From Nostoc sp. LEGE 12450 (GTDB taxonomy: Bacteria; Cyanobacteriota; Cyanobacteriia; Cyanobacteriales; Nostocaceae): a DNA stretch of 32,192 nt. Below, in pieces: positions 8,365 to 16,781 of the stretch. The position numbers were made by a program, and so were the translations under genes. Where the stretch lies: the NCBI RefSeq assembly GCF_015206895.1, contig NZ_JADEXU010000095.1, forward strand, positions 1 through 32,192. The letters run 5' to 3'. A model generated the notes under the pieces. The model was not told the origin of the DNA. It searched no databases and saw only the letters and a program-made list of their open reading frames with translations. Within the stretch, counting starts at the first letter, position 1; each line of letters begins with the position of its first letter.

Positions 8365-9429
8365 TTAGCTACTACTGGCAATCTTACAAATTACCATGAT
8401 ATGTGAGTTATATTTGTCAGTACTATATTGAATAAGTTGTAGTCCAGAACGTTCTAGTTCTTGCAAAAGCTTAGGTATTTCATATTTATGATGTCGCCAA
8501 ATAGTAATTTCTTCACCTTCAGAGATTTCAATATTTTTATCTATCCCCATCCGGCTGAAATTTATAGTGTAATCATGATTAAATCTCATGTTAGCAACTA
8601 TACTATCGGTTTTTAAATCATACTTTCTCACCAATTCGCAATCTTCAGATTCAATCCCAACCTTGTTTTTAACCCATCCATATATTTCTTCTACATGATA
8701 CTTACAGCCACCTCTGACGTTTCCATCCCATTTTGAGTTAGAGCCAATTTCATTAGTGAACACTAAGAAATCATTTTTGCCCATGCTCTCTCTAAAGTTT
8801 TTAAATACCTCATCTCTATTTTGATGGTTTCCGATAGTAACACCTAAGTGTAAAAATATTTTTGCTGTATTGTCAATTTCAAGATTAGCTTTATTTTGAA
8901 ATAAGGTTTTTGGTACACAATTATTTTCTATGTCAATTGTGGAACTGATAAAGTCAACCTTGGGAAACCATTTTTTAAAATTATTCTTTGATAAATTCAG
9001 TAATTCTTCACTAATATCTAAGGCAACATATTTATTGACCTTATTTAATTTATTAAGTCTTTGAACAAAGTCTTTAACTGGATAGGAGTTTCCTGCACCG
9101 ACATCTACTATATTGATTTTCTCGTCACTTTTAATATTGTCATTAAAATATTTAAAATTATTTTTTAAAAGCTCAATTTCTACATTGGATGTTCGATACC
9201 ATCTAGGAATGATATATTTTTGATAAAAATCATCCCAAATTTTTGCACCTCTCCCTTTATAAGAATACTTTAATGGGATTTCTCGTCTGATTTCTAAAGC
9301 ACAAATTATTCCTAAAATTTCTTCTTCCGAAAAAATAGAGTAGAACTCAGAACTTGGCTTTGCTGTGCGACTGATAGCAGTTGACATCTCTGAGGAAACT
9401 TGGGAATTGTCATGAAAATTTTGAGCCAT
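8365..9429 (-). CDS. EgtD-like SAM-dependent methyltransferase (Methyltransf_33), substrate unknown
   Basis: This 354-aa protein follows the histidine-specific methyltransferase layout. YKGRGAKIWDDFY and PRWYRTSNVEIELL (residues 57-88) match EgtD's 'GS-LFD...PEYYPTRTE-IL' segment. VDVGAGNSYP (108-117) is the SAM glycine loop. FLHLGVTIGN (192-201) matches the family's TIGN motif. Near the C-terminus, EgtD has Glu and Ser (TE-x-S-x-KY) that bind the histidine side chain; here the stretch reads TIWRHHKY (309-316), so both appear replaced. I infer an EgtD relative acting on a different amino acid or amine. No EgtB, EgtC or EgtE partner is nearby. The gene is clearly more AT-rich than its neighbours, hinting at transfer. 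Confidence 0.75.
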   Translation of the reverse strand: MAQNFHDNSQVSSEMSTAISRTAKPSSEFYSIFSEEEILGIICALEIRREIPLKYSYKGRGAKIWDDFYQKYIIPRWYRTSNVEIELLKNNFKYFNDNIKSDEKINIVDVGAGNSYPVKDFVQRLNKLNKVNKYVALDISEELLNLSKNNFKKWFPKVDFISSTIDIENNCVPKTLFQNKANLEIDNTAKIFLHLGVTIGNHQNRDEVFKNFRESMGKNDFLVFTNEIGSNSKWDGNVRGGCKYHVEEIYGWVKNKVGIESEDCELVRKYDLKTDSIVANMRFNHDYTINFSRMGIDKNIEISEGEEITIWRHHKYEIPKLLQELERSGLQLIQYSTDKYNSHIMVICKIASSS

Positions 9430-9629
9430 TATTCTTGTTCTTTGGTTTTCTTCGGTATTTGCTTGCCAAAGATGTATCTTCCCATGCCGTTGTCCCCAAA
9501 TTTGAACCGAAATTTAAACTTTTCATCATAATATAGATCCCACATTCCCCATAGACCAGTTGTTTTTTTACAATCAAAGTGCGAGATAATTTTCCAAAGA
9601 TAGAGGGGTGAATTCCAGTGGTTCAGCAA
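9429..9629 (-). CDS. Doubtful small ORF upstream of the EgtD-like gene
   Basis: This frame of up to 66 codons ends in a TAA that overlaps the ATG of the methyltransferase by one base, which suggests translational coupling. Its only long start is TTG at 9629, inside the divergent ABC gene; an ATG at 9545 would give 38 aa. The sequence is aromatic and basic (MWDLYYDEKFKFRFKFG) and matches no family I recognise. It may be a real small gene, a leader, or the 3' remnant of a lost gene. The open frame continues upstream of the TTG to about 9659. Confidence 0.35.
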   Translation of the reverse strand: MLNHWNSPLYLWKIISHFDCKKTTGLWGMWDLYYDEKFKFRFKFGDNGMGRYIFGKQIPKKTKEQE

Positions 9630-11411
9630 CCAAAACTCCAGGAAACTTCGTCGATACAGTCAATGCAGCGTGTGCTGAAAAGTTTAAGCACTTACCGATG
9701 GACTTCGCTAGGAGCATTGGTCAGCCTGTTACTGTTGACGATCGCAAATGCCGTTACCCCACAACTATTTAGATGGGGAATCGATCAGGGTATTACCCAA
9801 AAAAACCTCCAAGTTGTGCTGTACAGCGCCGCCTGGATGGTACTCGCCGCGATCGCTCGTGGTTTATTTAACTTTGGACAAAGCTATTTAGCAGAAGCAG
9901 CCTCTCAGGGTGTAGCTTATGACTTGCGAAACAAGATTTTCAGCAAAATTCAAAATCTCAGTTTCAGCTATCATGACCAGGCGCAGACTTCCCAACTCTT
10001 AACCCGTGTCACCAGCGATATTGAGCAGATCCGTACCTTTGTTGGTACTAGCTTAATTCAGGTCATTGGTGGAGTTGTCACACTGGTAACTATTGCAGTA
10101 ATTTTGCTGGTGATGAACTGGGAACTAGCACTGATTACCCTAACAGCAGTGCCTATATCAGCATGGCTGATGGCAAGATTTGTCGGTCGGAATAACAAAC
10201 TTTTTCGACAAGTACAAGAGCAATTAAGCGACCTGAATGCTGTATTGCAAGAGAATTTGTTAGGAATACGGGTAGTGAAAGCCTTTGTCCGAGAATCAGC
10301 CGAAAGGTCGCGTTACACAACCCTAAATGATGGTCTAGTTAGGGCAAACATGAAGACCATTAGCGCTATCCATAATACTTTCCCCTTTATCTTTTTGCTG
10401 AGTAACTTTGTCACACTGGCAGTTTTCGGCTACGGGGGAGCGCAGGTAATTGGGCGTAGATTTTCCATTGGCGAACTGGTGGCGTTTAACTCCTACCTGG
10501 CGTTGATTCTCCAACCTATTTTGTTGATTGGATTTGCTGCACCTGCGATCGCTCAATCAGCCGCTTCTGCTGAACGAGTCTATGAAGTTGTCGATGCAGA
10601 AGTAGAAATCCGCGATCGCCCCGGTGCTGTTCCATTCGACACCTGCGTTGGTAGAATCACCTTTGAAAATGTTTCCTTTCGCTATCCGGGAGCCACCACT
10701 GAAACCCTCAAAGAAGTTTCCTTTGAAACAAAGCCCAAAGAGTTAATCGCCGTTCTCGGAATGACTGGTTCCGGGAAAAGCACAATTATGAACTTGCTTG
10801 CCCGTTTTTATGATGTCACAGGGGGAGCAGTTCGCATTGACGGACGAGATGTCAAAGATTTCACGCTCAAAAGCCTGCGATCGCGGATTGGCATTGTATT
10901 TCAAGAAACCACCCTTTTCTCTGGCACAATCCGCGAAAATATTGCCTACGCTAAACCCGATGCAACCCTAGAGCAAGTGATTGAGGTTGCAAAAACCGCC
11001 CAAATGCACGATTTTATTATCAGTTTACCCGATGGCTACGAGACGATTGTGGGTGAACGGGGCGTAGGTTTATCTGGTGGGCAAAAACAAAGAATTGCGA
11101 TCGCTCGAACCTTACTAACCGATTACAGCATTCTGATTTTGGACGATAGCACCTCAGCCGTGGATGCCGCCACTGCTGCCCATATTCAAGCCGAACTAGA
11201 TGGCTTAATGCGCCAAAAAGCTTGTACAACTTTTGTCGTAGCTCAACGCATTAGCACCGTTAAGAATGCCGATCGCATTTTTCTTATGGACAAAGGTAGA
11301 TTAGTCGCCCAAGGCACTCACGAAGAATTGATGGAAACCAGCCCCCTCTACGGTGCAATCTTAGAATCTCAGGTAAAGGCGAAAGAAAAAAACGATACAA
11401 AACTAACATAA
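9618..11411 (+). CDS. ABC exporter half-transporter, degenerate-site subunit
   Basis: This 597-aa MdlA/MdlB-type half-exporter has six predicted membrane helices in residues 25-310, then an ATPase. Walker A is GMTGSGKST (381-389) and the signature LSGGQKQR (485-492) is canonical. Walker B reads ILILDD (505-510), with Asp510 replacing the catalytic Glu, and the H-loop His is replaced by Gln543 (VVAQRIS). These changes mark the inactive subunit of heterodimeric exporters such as TM287/TM288 and BmrCD. The partner is the next gene. The GTG start at 9618 is preceded by GAGGGG; an ATG at 9663 is the alternative. The 5' end overlaps a doubtful reverse ORF. Confidence 0.9.
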   Translation: MVQQPKLQETSSIQSMQRVLKSLSTYRWTSLGALVSLLLLTIANAVTPQLFRWGIDQGITQKNLQVVLYSAAWMVLAAIARGLFNFGQSYLAEAASQGVAYDLRNKIFSKIQNLSFSYHDQAQTSQLLTRVTSDIEQIRTFVGTSLIQVIGGVVTLVTIAVILLVMNWELALITLTAVPISAWLMARFVGRNNKLFRQVQEQLSDLNAVLQENLLGIRVVKAFVRESAERSRYTTLNDGLVRANMKTISAIHNTFPFIFLLSNFVTLAVFGYGGAQVIGRRFSIGELVAFNSYLALILQPILLIGFAAPAIAQSAASAERVYEVVDAEVEIRDRPGAVPFDTCVGRITFENVSFRYPGATTETLKEVSFETKPKELIAVLGMTGSGKSTIMNLLARFYDVTGGAVRIDGRDVKDFTLKSLRSRIGIVFQETTLFSGTIRENIAYAKPDATLEQVIEVAKTAQMHDFIISLPDGYETIVGERGVGLSGGQKQRIAIARTLLTDYSILILDDSTSAVDAATAAHIQAELDGLMRQKACTTFVVAQRISTVKNADRIFLMDKGRLVAQGTHEELMETSPLYGAILESQVKAKEKNDTKLT

Positions 11412-11649
11412 ATAACTAATCCACTTCAGTTAAGTATTTCTTCCTTCTCTTCCTTCTCTTCCTTCTTTTCCTTCTTTTACTTAGCGTCCTTTGTGTCCTT
11501 TGCGGTTCGTTAAAAAAATTGACTTTGACAAAGAGTTAAGCCTTAACTGAACCGTATTAATAAATAGTCTTGTTCGAGACTTTTATAACAACTAATTAAA
11601 AGCAAAGACCTTGTAATCCAAAATCCCAAATCTAAAATCTAAAATTGCT
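11412..11649. other. Spacer between paired ABC genes, with pyrimidine tract
   Basis: This 238-bp spacer contains an uninterrupted C/T run of 42 bases at 11437-11478 made of CTTCCTTCT-like units, then TTAGCGTCCTTTGTGTCCTTTGCGG, truncated here as a common Nostoc filler repeat. Near 11620 there are AATCCCAAATCTAAAATC repeats. No gene or firm promoter was seen. Confidence 0.5.
11437..11478. repeat. 42-base polypyrimidine tract
   Basis: Only C and T occur here, in imperfect CTTCCTTCT units. Mirror-like pyrimidine runs of this kind can slip during replication. No function can be read from the sequence. Confidence 0.6.
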
Positions 11650-13449
11650 ATGAGAGGCACTATTCCCGTTGTTGCATCTGAGCAGTCAAGTAAGCAACTC
11701 TCCACCCTACGGCGCTTTTTGCAATACCTGCTACTTTATCGCAAAGAAATTCCCATCGCCCTGACGTTAGTATTTATTGGTGCTGTAACCCAGGCAATTG
11801 GGCCGTTTTTCCTCGGTTGGTCAATCGATCGCCTAATTGAAAAAGGTAATTTACAGGGACTCCTACTGTTATTAGGGCTACTAGCGCTGAACTACGGACT
11901 TGGCATTATAGCAATCCGGGGTCAAATTATTCGAGTCGGCTGGATTATGCAGCGATTGTTGGCTCAACTGAGGCAAGATATTTTTCTCAAAATCCAAAGT
12001 CTCCCCCTCAGCTTTTTCGATCGCAGCGAAGCGGGCGATTTAATGAGCCGTCTGCTGAATGATGTCAATACTGTGAATCAGGCATTTGGACTGACGATCG
12101 CCCAAATGCTGGGCAACATTTTCAGTTTGGTCGGTATCATCATTGCCATGCTCTCAATTAACCTGCAACTCGGTTTGTTGAGCAACCTGGTTGTGCCACT
12201 GATGATTTTTACCACAAGTTTGTTTGCACGTTGGGCAAGAGCTAGGTTTCGCGTTACCCGACAGACTATTGGAGAGCTTTCCGCCAAGTTGGAAGAAGAT
12301 ATTGGCAGTGTCAGAGAAGCACAGGCATTTAATCGGGTACAGACGAACATCGCCCAATTTGACGTTCTTAACGCTGCAAATCGTGATGCCAACGTCGAAG
12401 CTGTAGCAATTACTTCGGCCTTTTTGCCCTCCATCGATTTTCTCAACACACTCGCAACCGCAGGTGTACTGGCTTATGGTGGCTATCTTGCCGTCACTGG
12501 GGCTGTAACAGTGGGCGTGGTGACATCCTTTTTACTTTACGTCCAGCAGTTCTTCCGCCCTATCCAGATTCTCAGCCAGTTTTACACCCAAGCTCAATCC
12601 GCCTTTGCCGGGTTAGAGCGAATCTTTCTATTACTAGATGAACCGTCAGAACTCAAAGATGCACCCGATGCGACAGAAATGCCGCCCATTCAGGGGGAAG
12701 TGAGATTTGAGAATGTCAAGTTTGGCTATAACCCAGATCAATTGGTTCTCAAAGGGGTGAATTTGCACGCCTATCCAGGGCAGATGATTGCATTAGTCGG
12801 GCCGACCGGTTCGGGTAAAAGTACAATTATTAACTTGATTTTGCGCTTCTACGATGTATCTAGCGGTGCAGTAAAAATTGATGATATTGATGTGCGTAGT
12901 GTTACCCAAGCAAGTCTGCGCCGTCAAATTGGCATCGTTTTACAAGATAATATTCTGTTCACTGGTACTGTCGCCGAAAACATTGCCTTTGGCGCTCCTC
13001 ATACTACCCAAGCTGACATCGAAGCGGCTGCACAACTGGCAAATGTACATGAGTTTATTACCTCATTACCACAAGGCTATACAACCCAATTGGGCGAACG
13101 AGGAGCGCCCCTGAGCCAGGGACAACGACAACTGATCAGTATTGCTCGTGCGGTATTAATTAACCCGCGAATTCTGATTCTTGATGAAGCCACCAGCAGC
13201 ATTGACACGCGCACAGAAGCGCTAGTACAAAGTGCGATCGCTCGTTTGCTGCAAGGTCGTACTAGCTTCGTAATTGCCCACCGCCTCAGTACAGTTACTC
13301 AGGCAGATCAGGTATTAGTAATTCAGCAGGGACAAATTGTAGAGCAAGGTACTCACGCCGAACTCATCAATCGGCAAGGTGTCTATGCCAATCTCTATGG
13401 TCTACAACTGGGTGCAGCAGACACAACGGTTCTTCAAAACGAAAAGTAA
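11650..13449 (+). CDS. ABC exporter half-transporter, catalytic-site subunit
   Basis: This 599-aa half-exporter has an N-terminal six-helix membrane domain (about 35-315). The ATPase has Walker A GPTGSGKST (384-392), intact Walker B ILILDE with Glu513, and H-loop His544 (VIAHRLS). Its signature is altered to LSQGQRQ (488-494) instead of LSGGQ. In a heterodimer this altered signature faces the Asp510/Gln543 site of the preceding gene's product. One ATP site is therefore degenerate, while the other, built from this subunit's Walker motifs and the partner's LSGGQ, is intact. A drug, lipid or peptide exporter is likely; the substrate cannot be read. A 238-bp spacer separates the pair, larger than usual for a tight operon. 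Confidence 0.9.
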   Translation: MRGTIPVVASEQSSKQLSTLRRFLQYLLLYRKEIPIALTLVFIGAVTQAIGPFFLGWSIDRLIEKGNLQGLLLLLGLLALNYGLGIIAIRGQIIRVGWIMQRLLAQLRQDIFLKIQSLPLSFFDRSEAGDLMSRLLNDVNTVNQAFGLTIAQMLGNIFSLVGIIIAMLSINLQLGLLSNLVVPLMIFTTSLFARWARARFRVTRQTIGELSAKLEEDIGSVREAQAFNRVQTNIAQFDVLNAANRDANVEAVAITSAFLPSIDFLNTLATAGVLAYGGYLAVTGAVTVGVVTSFLLYVQQFFRPIQILSQFYTQAQSAFAGLERIFLLLDEPSELKDAPDATEMPPIQGEVRFENVKFGYNPDQLVLKGVNLHAYPGQMIALVGPTGSGKSTIINLILRFYDVSSGAVKIDDIDVRSVTQASLRRQIGIVLQDNILFTGTVAENIAFGAPHTTQADIEAAAQLANVHEFITSLPQGYTTQLGERGAPLSQGQRQLISIARAVLINPRILILDEATSSIDTRTEALVQSAIARLLQGRTSFVIAHRLSTVTQADQVLVIQQGQIVEQGTHAELINRQGVYANLYGLQLGAADTTVLQNEK

Positions 13450-13488
13450 AATATATGTAGCTCAAATTTACCAATTGTCAGAAAAGGA

Positions 13489-13743
13489 ATGAAGCTACCT
13501 AACCTCGATTCAGAAACTATAAATCGCATTATTGAGATGGCATGGGAAGATAGAACATCTTTTGATGCGATTGAGGCTCAGTTTGGACTGCTGGAGAAAC
13601 AGGTAATTGCGTTAATGAGGCGTGAAATGAAAGAATCTAGTTTTCAGATGTGGCGAAAGCGAGTTACCAAACGCAATACAAAACATTTATCTAAGCGAGA
13701 ATTTGTTGCAGGTCGGTTTAAGTCTCACAATCAAAAAACGTAA
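13489..13743 (+). CDS. DUF2805 / TIGR03643 family small protein
   Basis: This 84-aa basic protein opens with a helix-turn-helix-like stretch (IIEMAWEDRTSFDAIEAQFGL) followed by VIALMRREMKESSFQMWRKRV, the recognisable pattern of the DUF2805/TIGR03643 family. Family members are small, widespread and uncharacterised; the first half suggests nucleic-acid binding. The gene starts 39 bp after the ABC exporter and ends 15 bp before the reductase gene, so the run may be co-transcribed. Confidence 0.8.
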   Translation: MKLPNLDSETINRIIEMAWEDRTSFDAIEAQFGLLEKQVIALMRREMKESSFQMWRKRVTKRNTKHLSKREFVAGRFKSHNQKT

Positions 13744-13758
13744 CTAATTGAAAGTAAA

Positions 13759-14292
13759 ATGACGAAAGTTACACTCTATATTGCAGCTAGTTTGGATGGT
13801 TATATTGCTCGCAGCGATGGCGGAATTGATTGGCTATCAATCCTTGATATAGAGGGGGAAGACTACGGTTATGGTGCTTTCTACAAATCCATTGATGCTA
13901 TTGTTTTGGGCAGCAATACTTATGAAGTAGGGCTGGGTTTTGATGAATGGCCTTATCCGGGGAAGAAATCATTTGTTTTCACCAAACGCCATCTCCAATC
14001 TGATCGCGAAGACGTTGTGTTTGTTTCTGATACAGTCAAGAACGCCTTGGCAAATATAGAGGCTCAAGGTTTTGAAAATATCTGGCTAGTTGGTGGCGGA
14101 GCATTAATCAATTCATTTCTTCAGCACAGCTTGATTGATGAATATATTATTTCAACTATTCCAACTATCTTAGGTAGCGGTATACAGCTTTTCCCACCGC
14201 CTACCCCTGAAGAAAAATTGGAACTGATTAGTTCAAAACAATATTCTACTGGTTTACTGCAATCACATTATAGGCGAAAAGGGAAGCTTTAA
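13759..14292 (+). CDS. RibD C-terminal / dihydrofolate reductase-like protein
   Basis: This 177-aa protein has the RibD-C/DHFR-like fold signature: YIAASLDGYIARSDGGIDWL at the N-terminus, then SIDAIVLGSNTYE, and the dinucleotide-binding WLVGGGALINSFL at about 111-123. It resembles the YyaP/YwjB group of putative NADPH-dependent reductases rather than true folate reductase or RibD, which carries a deaminase domain. The substrate is unknown. It follows the DUF2805 gene by 15 bp, suggesting one transcript. Confidence 0.88.
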   Translation: MTKVTLYIAASLDGYIARSDGGIDWLSILDIEGEDYGYGAFYKSIDAIVLGSNTYEVGLGFDEWPYPGKKSFVFTKRHLQSDREDVVFVSDTVKNALANIEAQGFENIWLVGGGALINSFLQHSLIDEYIISTIPTILGSGIQLFPPPTPEEKLELISSKQYSTGLLQSHYRRKGKL

Positions 14293-14315
14293 AAATGTAC
14301 AATTCATAATTATGC

Positions 14316-14372
14316 TTCAAGTGGTGATAAGTCCGATGCTCAAAAATTCGGGAAATTTAAACACCACTTGAA
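14316..14372. repeat. 11-bp inverted repeat with 35-base spacer
   Basis: TTCAAGTGGTG (14316-14326) and CACCACTTGAA (14362-14372) are perfect inverted copies between the convergent reductase and thioredoxin genes. There is no T-tract. It may be a large hairpin terminator or the ends of a tiny mobile or repeat unit. Confidence 0.6.
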
Positions 14373-14428
14373 ACGTCAATGCCGCTATTAGCTATCCCGT
14401 AAAAAGCCTTGTTAATTACGAATTAAGT

Positions 14429-14776
14429 TTAAACAACCTCAAGAAGCTTCTGAACAGCTTCGCTAAACTGCTCGTAAGGAGAAACTCCCACAATAGTTTC
14501 TGCTAAAATGCCATCTTTGAAAATTAAAACTGCTGGAATACTGCGAAGACCGAATTTTTTGAAAATCGGCTTATTCCTGTCAACGTCTACCTTAACGACT
14601 TTGGCGCGGCCTTTGTATTCTTCAGCAAGTTGCTCCATCAAAGGACTTACCAGGCGACAGGGGCCACACCAAGTAGCAGTAAAATCAACAACAACAACTT
14701 TCTCTTCACTTCCATTTAAAACAACATCAAATTCACTTTCTTCAAGATAAGCAACTATCTGAGTATCAGCAGACAT
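14429..14776 (-). CDS. Thioredoxin
   Basis: This 115-aa thioredoxin has a complete active site, WCGPC at residues 36-40 (Cys37 and Cys40), and the conserved cis-Pro region SIPAVLIFKDG. It should reduce disulfides in cytoplasmic targets using electrons from thioredoxin reductase. The sequence is compatible with an m-type cyanobacterial thioredoxin, but TVLVDFWA is replaced by VVVVDFTATWC (Thr in place of the usual Trp before Ala), so it may be a less typical paralogue. It is a stand-alone reverse-strand gene. Confidence 0.92.
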   Translation of the reverse strand: MSADTQIVAYLEESEFDVVLNGSEEKVVVVDFTATWCGPCRLVSPLMEQLAEEYKGRAKVVKVDVDRNKPIFKKFGLRSIPAVLIFKDGILAETIVGVSPYEQFSEAVQKLLEVV

Positions 14777-15038
14777 TTTTTAATTCCTTAGTATTAAACT
14801 AAATTGCAGCAAAAATCTCACTATACAAACTATACCTTCTTCTGTCCGTCAGGTTCACCAGTCACCTGTATTGGAAAATCTCCGCTACTGAGCAAAAGTC
14901 AGTAGCAGAGATTTAATAATCTTACATCTGGTGCCGCAGCTACGCCCGCACTTCTCTACGAGACGCTCCGCGAACGACAAGGCTCAGTGACCATCGTAGA
15001 CATTGCATCAACCGACCTAATCCAAAAACTTCACGCCT
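14777..15038. other. Spacer with dispersed repeat
   Basis: This 262-bp spacer contains a GC-rich Nostoc-type repeat at about 14937-15003 (GCTACGCCCGCACTT, then GAGACGCTCCGCGAACGACA and GGCTCAGTGACCATCG). No gene was found. Confidence 0.5.
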
Positions 15039-15365
15039 TCAGGATGTAGAAGATGTAGAAGCATCATCTCGATCAAACAGTTCTAACAACCCAATGGTGC
15101 CTACAAAAAAAGTATAAGTGGCATATCGTATTGGCATCTTTTTTCTTGAAGGTGCATAAAAAGCTGCTACAGTAGCCTCGATAAAATGGCACGTCATGGC
15201 AAAACGCTCAATCCAAAAAATTGGATTAAGGCTGCTGGGAATATTACTATTAGTTATTAATGCATAAATATTCCATGATTCTAATCCAATTGCGCTGGAT
15301 ATAAGAACTGTAGATATAATTTTTACCATTGTAAAAATTATTCTCTTTATAAGTTTTAAGTTCAT
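15039..15365 (-). CDS. Small cyanobacterial membrane protein of unknown function
   Basis: This 108-aa protein has three likely membrane segments (about 8-27, 52-71 and 80-97), with a conserved-looking core: NPIFWIERFAMTCHFIEAT, AAFYAPSRKKMP, YTFFVGTIGLLELF. The core resembles a small family found in filamentous cyanobacteria whose function I do not know. The ATG at 15365 is used; an ATG at residue 13 is a possible start. The Ser/Thr-rich end (DDASTSSTS) is low complexity. Confidence 0.65.
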   Translation of the reverse strand: MNLKLIKRIIFTMVKIISTVLISSAIGLESWNIYALITNSNIPSSLNPIFWIERFAMTCHFIEATVAAFYAPSRKKMPIRYATYTFFVGTIGLLELFDRDDASTSSTS

Positions 15366-15966
15366 GCTTTTCGCAAAACAATTTTTGAAAATTCTCTACA
15401 AGACTCGATGAAGTAACAGATAAGTTGATCTGTGATAAACTACGCAAAAAATATCTCAAACTATTATTTCTCGGTGTTCTCTGTGCCTAGCTTTTCTGTT
15501 ACTCATGCGTAAATCTTATGTGTGTTATCTAAAATTCCCCTTAAGTCAACCAATCTTATATCATAATTTCCATTTTTGTAAAAGCCTATAAAAATATTGG
15601 CATGGTGTATTTAATTCTGCCATACCCGTAAACACTATGAGTAATGAAAATTAATTTACCAGATATTTAAAAAATGATAAAAGTGTGGAATAATGCATTG
15701 GTGATAAATTTAGTCGAAATAAGAGTCATAAGTCAGGAGCCAGAATACCCTTTCAGAGAAGCAAGCTACAGAATAAATTCTGTAACGACACTTCGACTTC
15801 GACAAGCTCAGTGCATCGCTGGCTGATAGCGCAGTGTAAAGCCTGCGTCATAGCAACTCTTAAAGAGTGTCTTGTTGATTCTGACCTGAGCTAACTGAAA
15901 CGTTTCCAGCTTGACTTCTAAATTCTTCTTCAATCCCCTCTAGATTTTGATAAAAAATGAAAAGCT
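15366..15966. other. Long AT-rich spacer with dispersed repeat
   Basis: About 600 bp without a supported gene. A repeat-like block at 15789-15845 (ACTTCGACTTCGACAAGCTC, then AGTGCATCGCTGG) resembles the one at 14937-15003, sharing the CTCAGTG core. A reverse frame over 15250-15459 overlaps the membrane-protein gene and looks like chance. No RNA gene was recognised. Confidence 0.45.
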
Positions 15967-16176
15967 ATGATTGCTCAACATTACAACTCAATTCACGTTG
16001 AAAACGACTTGCTTCAACAAATCCAAATTAAAGAAAATCAGTTAAGAATTGCACAAGAATCTAATATGATTCATGTAGCAGAAGCACTACAGAGTCAGTT
16101 ATTAAAGTTGCAGTGTCAATTATCAGAGCCGCAAGACGTTGAAGTTCAAGCATTGATGAGTTTGCTAGACGAGTAA
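15967..16176 (+). CDS. Small hypothetical protein, likely coiled coil
   Basis: This 69-aa frame starts at ATG 15967 and ends at TAA. It is glutamine- and leucine-rich with helical heptad-like spacing (LLQQIQIKENQLRIAQESN, then VAEALQSQLLKLQCQL) and an acidic end. It looks coding by composition, but I recognise no family. It stands alone, with about 300 bp free on its right and 600 bp on its left. Confidence 0.5.
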   Translation: MIAQHYNSIHVENDLLQQIQIKENQLRIAQESNMIHVAEALQSQLLKLQCQLSEPQDVEVQALMSLLDE

Positions 16177-16472
16177 AATTGTAACTTTTTGTTACAAAGG
16201 ATATTTAAAACACAAAAACTCTATTTGTGGAAAGCAGAGTGCAGTTGTTGTGATGACTGAAAGTGCGATTTATGTGCTATAGCTCAAAGCGAGCTAAAGT
16301 ATCAGTATCATAGAATCACAATACTTCCGACTTAGATAACATACAGGGCTCACATTTGATTTTTGCGAAGCTAGGTAGAACTCAAAGAAGCTTTTTTTGT
16401 TGCCTATTGCCTGTCCACATAAGTAATTATGGCTACACCACGCTGCGCGACCAGAAATCAAAGCTGACTACA
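16177..16472. other. Spacer without recognisable features
   Basis: About 296 bp between the coiled-coil ORF and the reverse secreted protein. I see no gene, hairpin with a T-tract, or clear regulatory site. Confidence 0.4.
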
Positions 16473-16781
16473 TTATGGTTTTTGCTGAGTAGGTGGTCTT
16501 TTAATCTGCTGTGCTGAATCAATCTTAAGAACAGGCTTAATTGAGCGCAGTTGCCTTTGCCTAAGAATTTGAATTTCTCTTTCAATCGAATCTTTTCCTT
16601 GTCTAAAAAAGTCTTGAGAATTATATGGAACTAAGTCACGGGATAAACTTTGAGCTTGTGCAGGAGTCAAACTAGGAAGGGGTTGTTCTGCATTGGCAGA
16701 AGTTTGCACAGCCAGCAAAAAAGCTGTTGAAACCAGCAAGAGTTGGATTTTTATACATCTGGTTAAGATCAGGTTTAACAT
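16473..16781 (-). CDS. Small secreted hypothetical protein
   Basis: This 102-aa protein has a signal peptide: basic start, hydrophobic stretch LLLVSTAFLLAV, likely cleavage after SANA at residue 31-32. The mature part is polar and basic, rich in Gln, Arg and Pro (PSLTPAQAQSLSRDLVPYNS, then QILRQRQLR). It is probably periplasmic or extracellular. No family was recognised. It stands alone. Confidence 0.65.
   Translation of the reverse strand: MLNLILTRCIKIQLLLVSTAFLLAVQTSANAEQPLPSLTPAQAQSLSRDLVPYNSQDFFRQGKDSIEREIQILRQRQLRSIKPVLKIDSAQQIKRPPTQQKP

Noticed and set aside
15250..15459. Reverse frame of 69 codons upstream of the small membrane protein
   Set aside because: It overlaps the membrane-protein gene in another frame and has no start signal or recognisable sequence.
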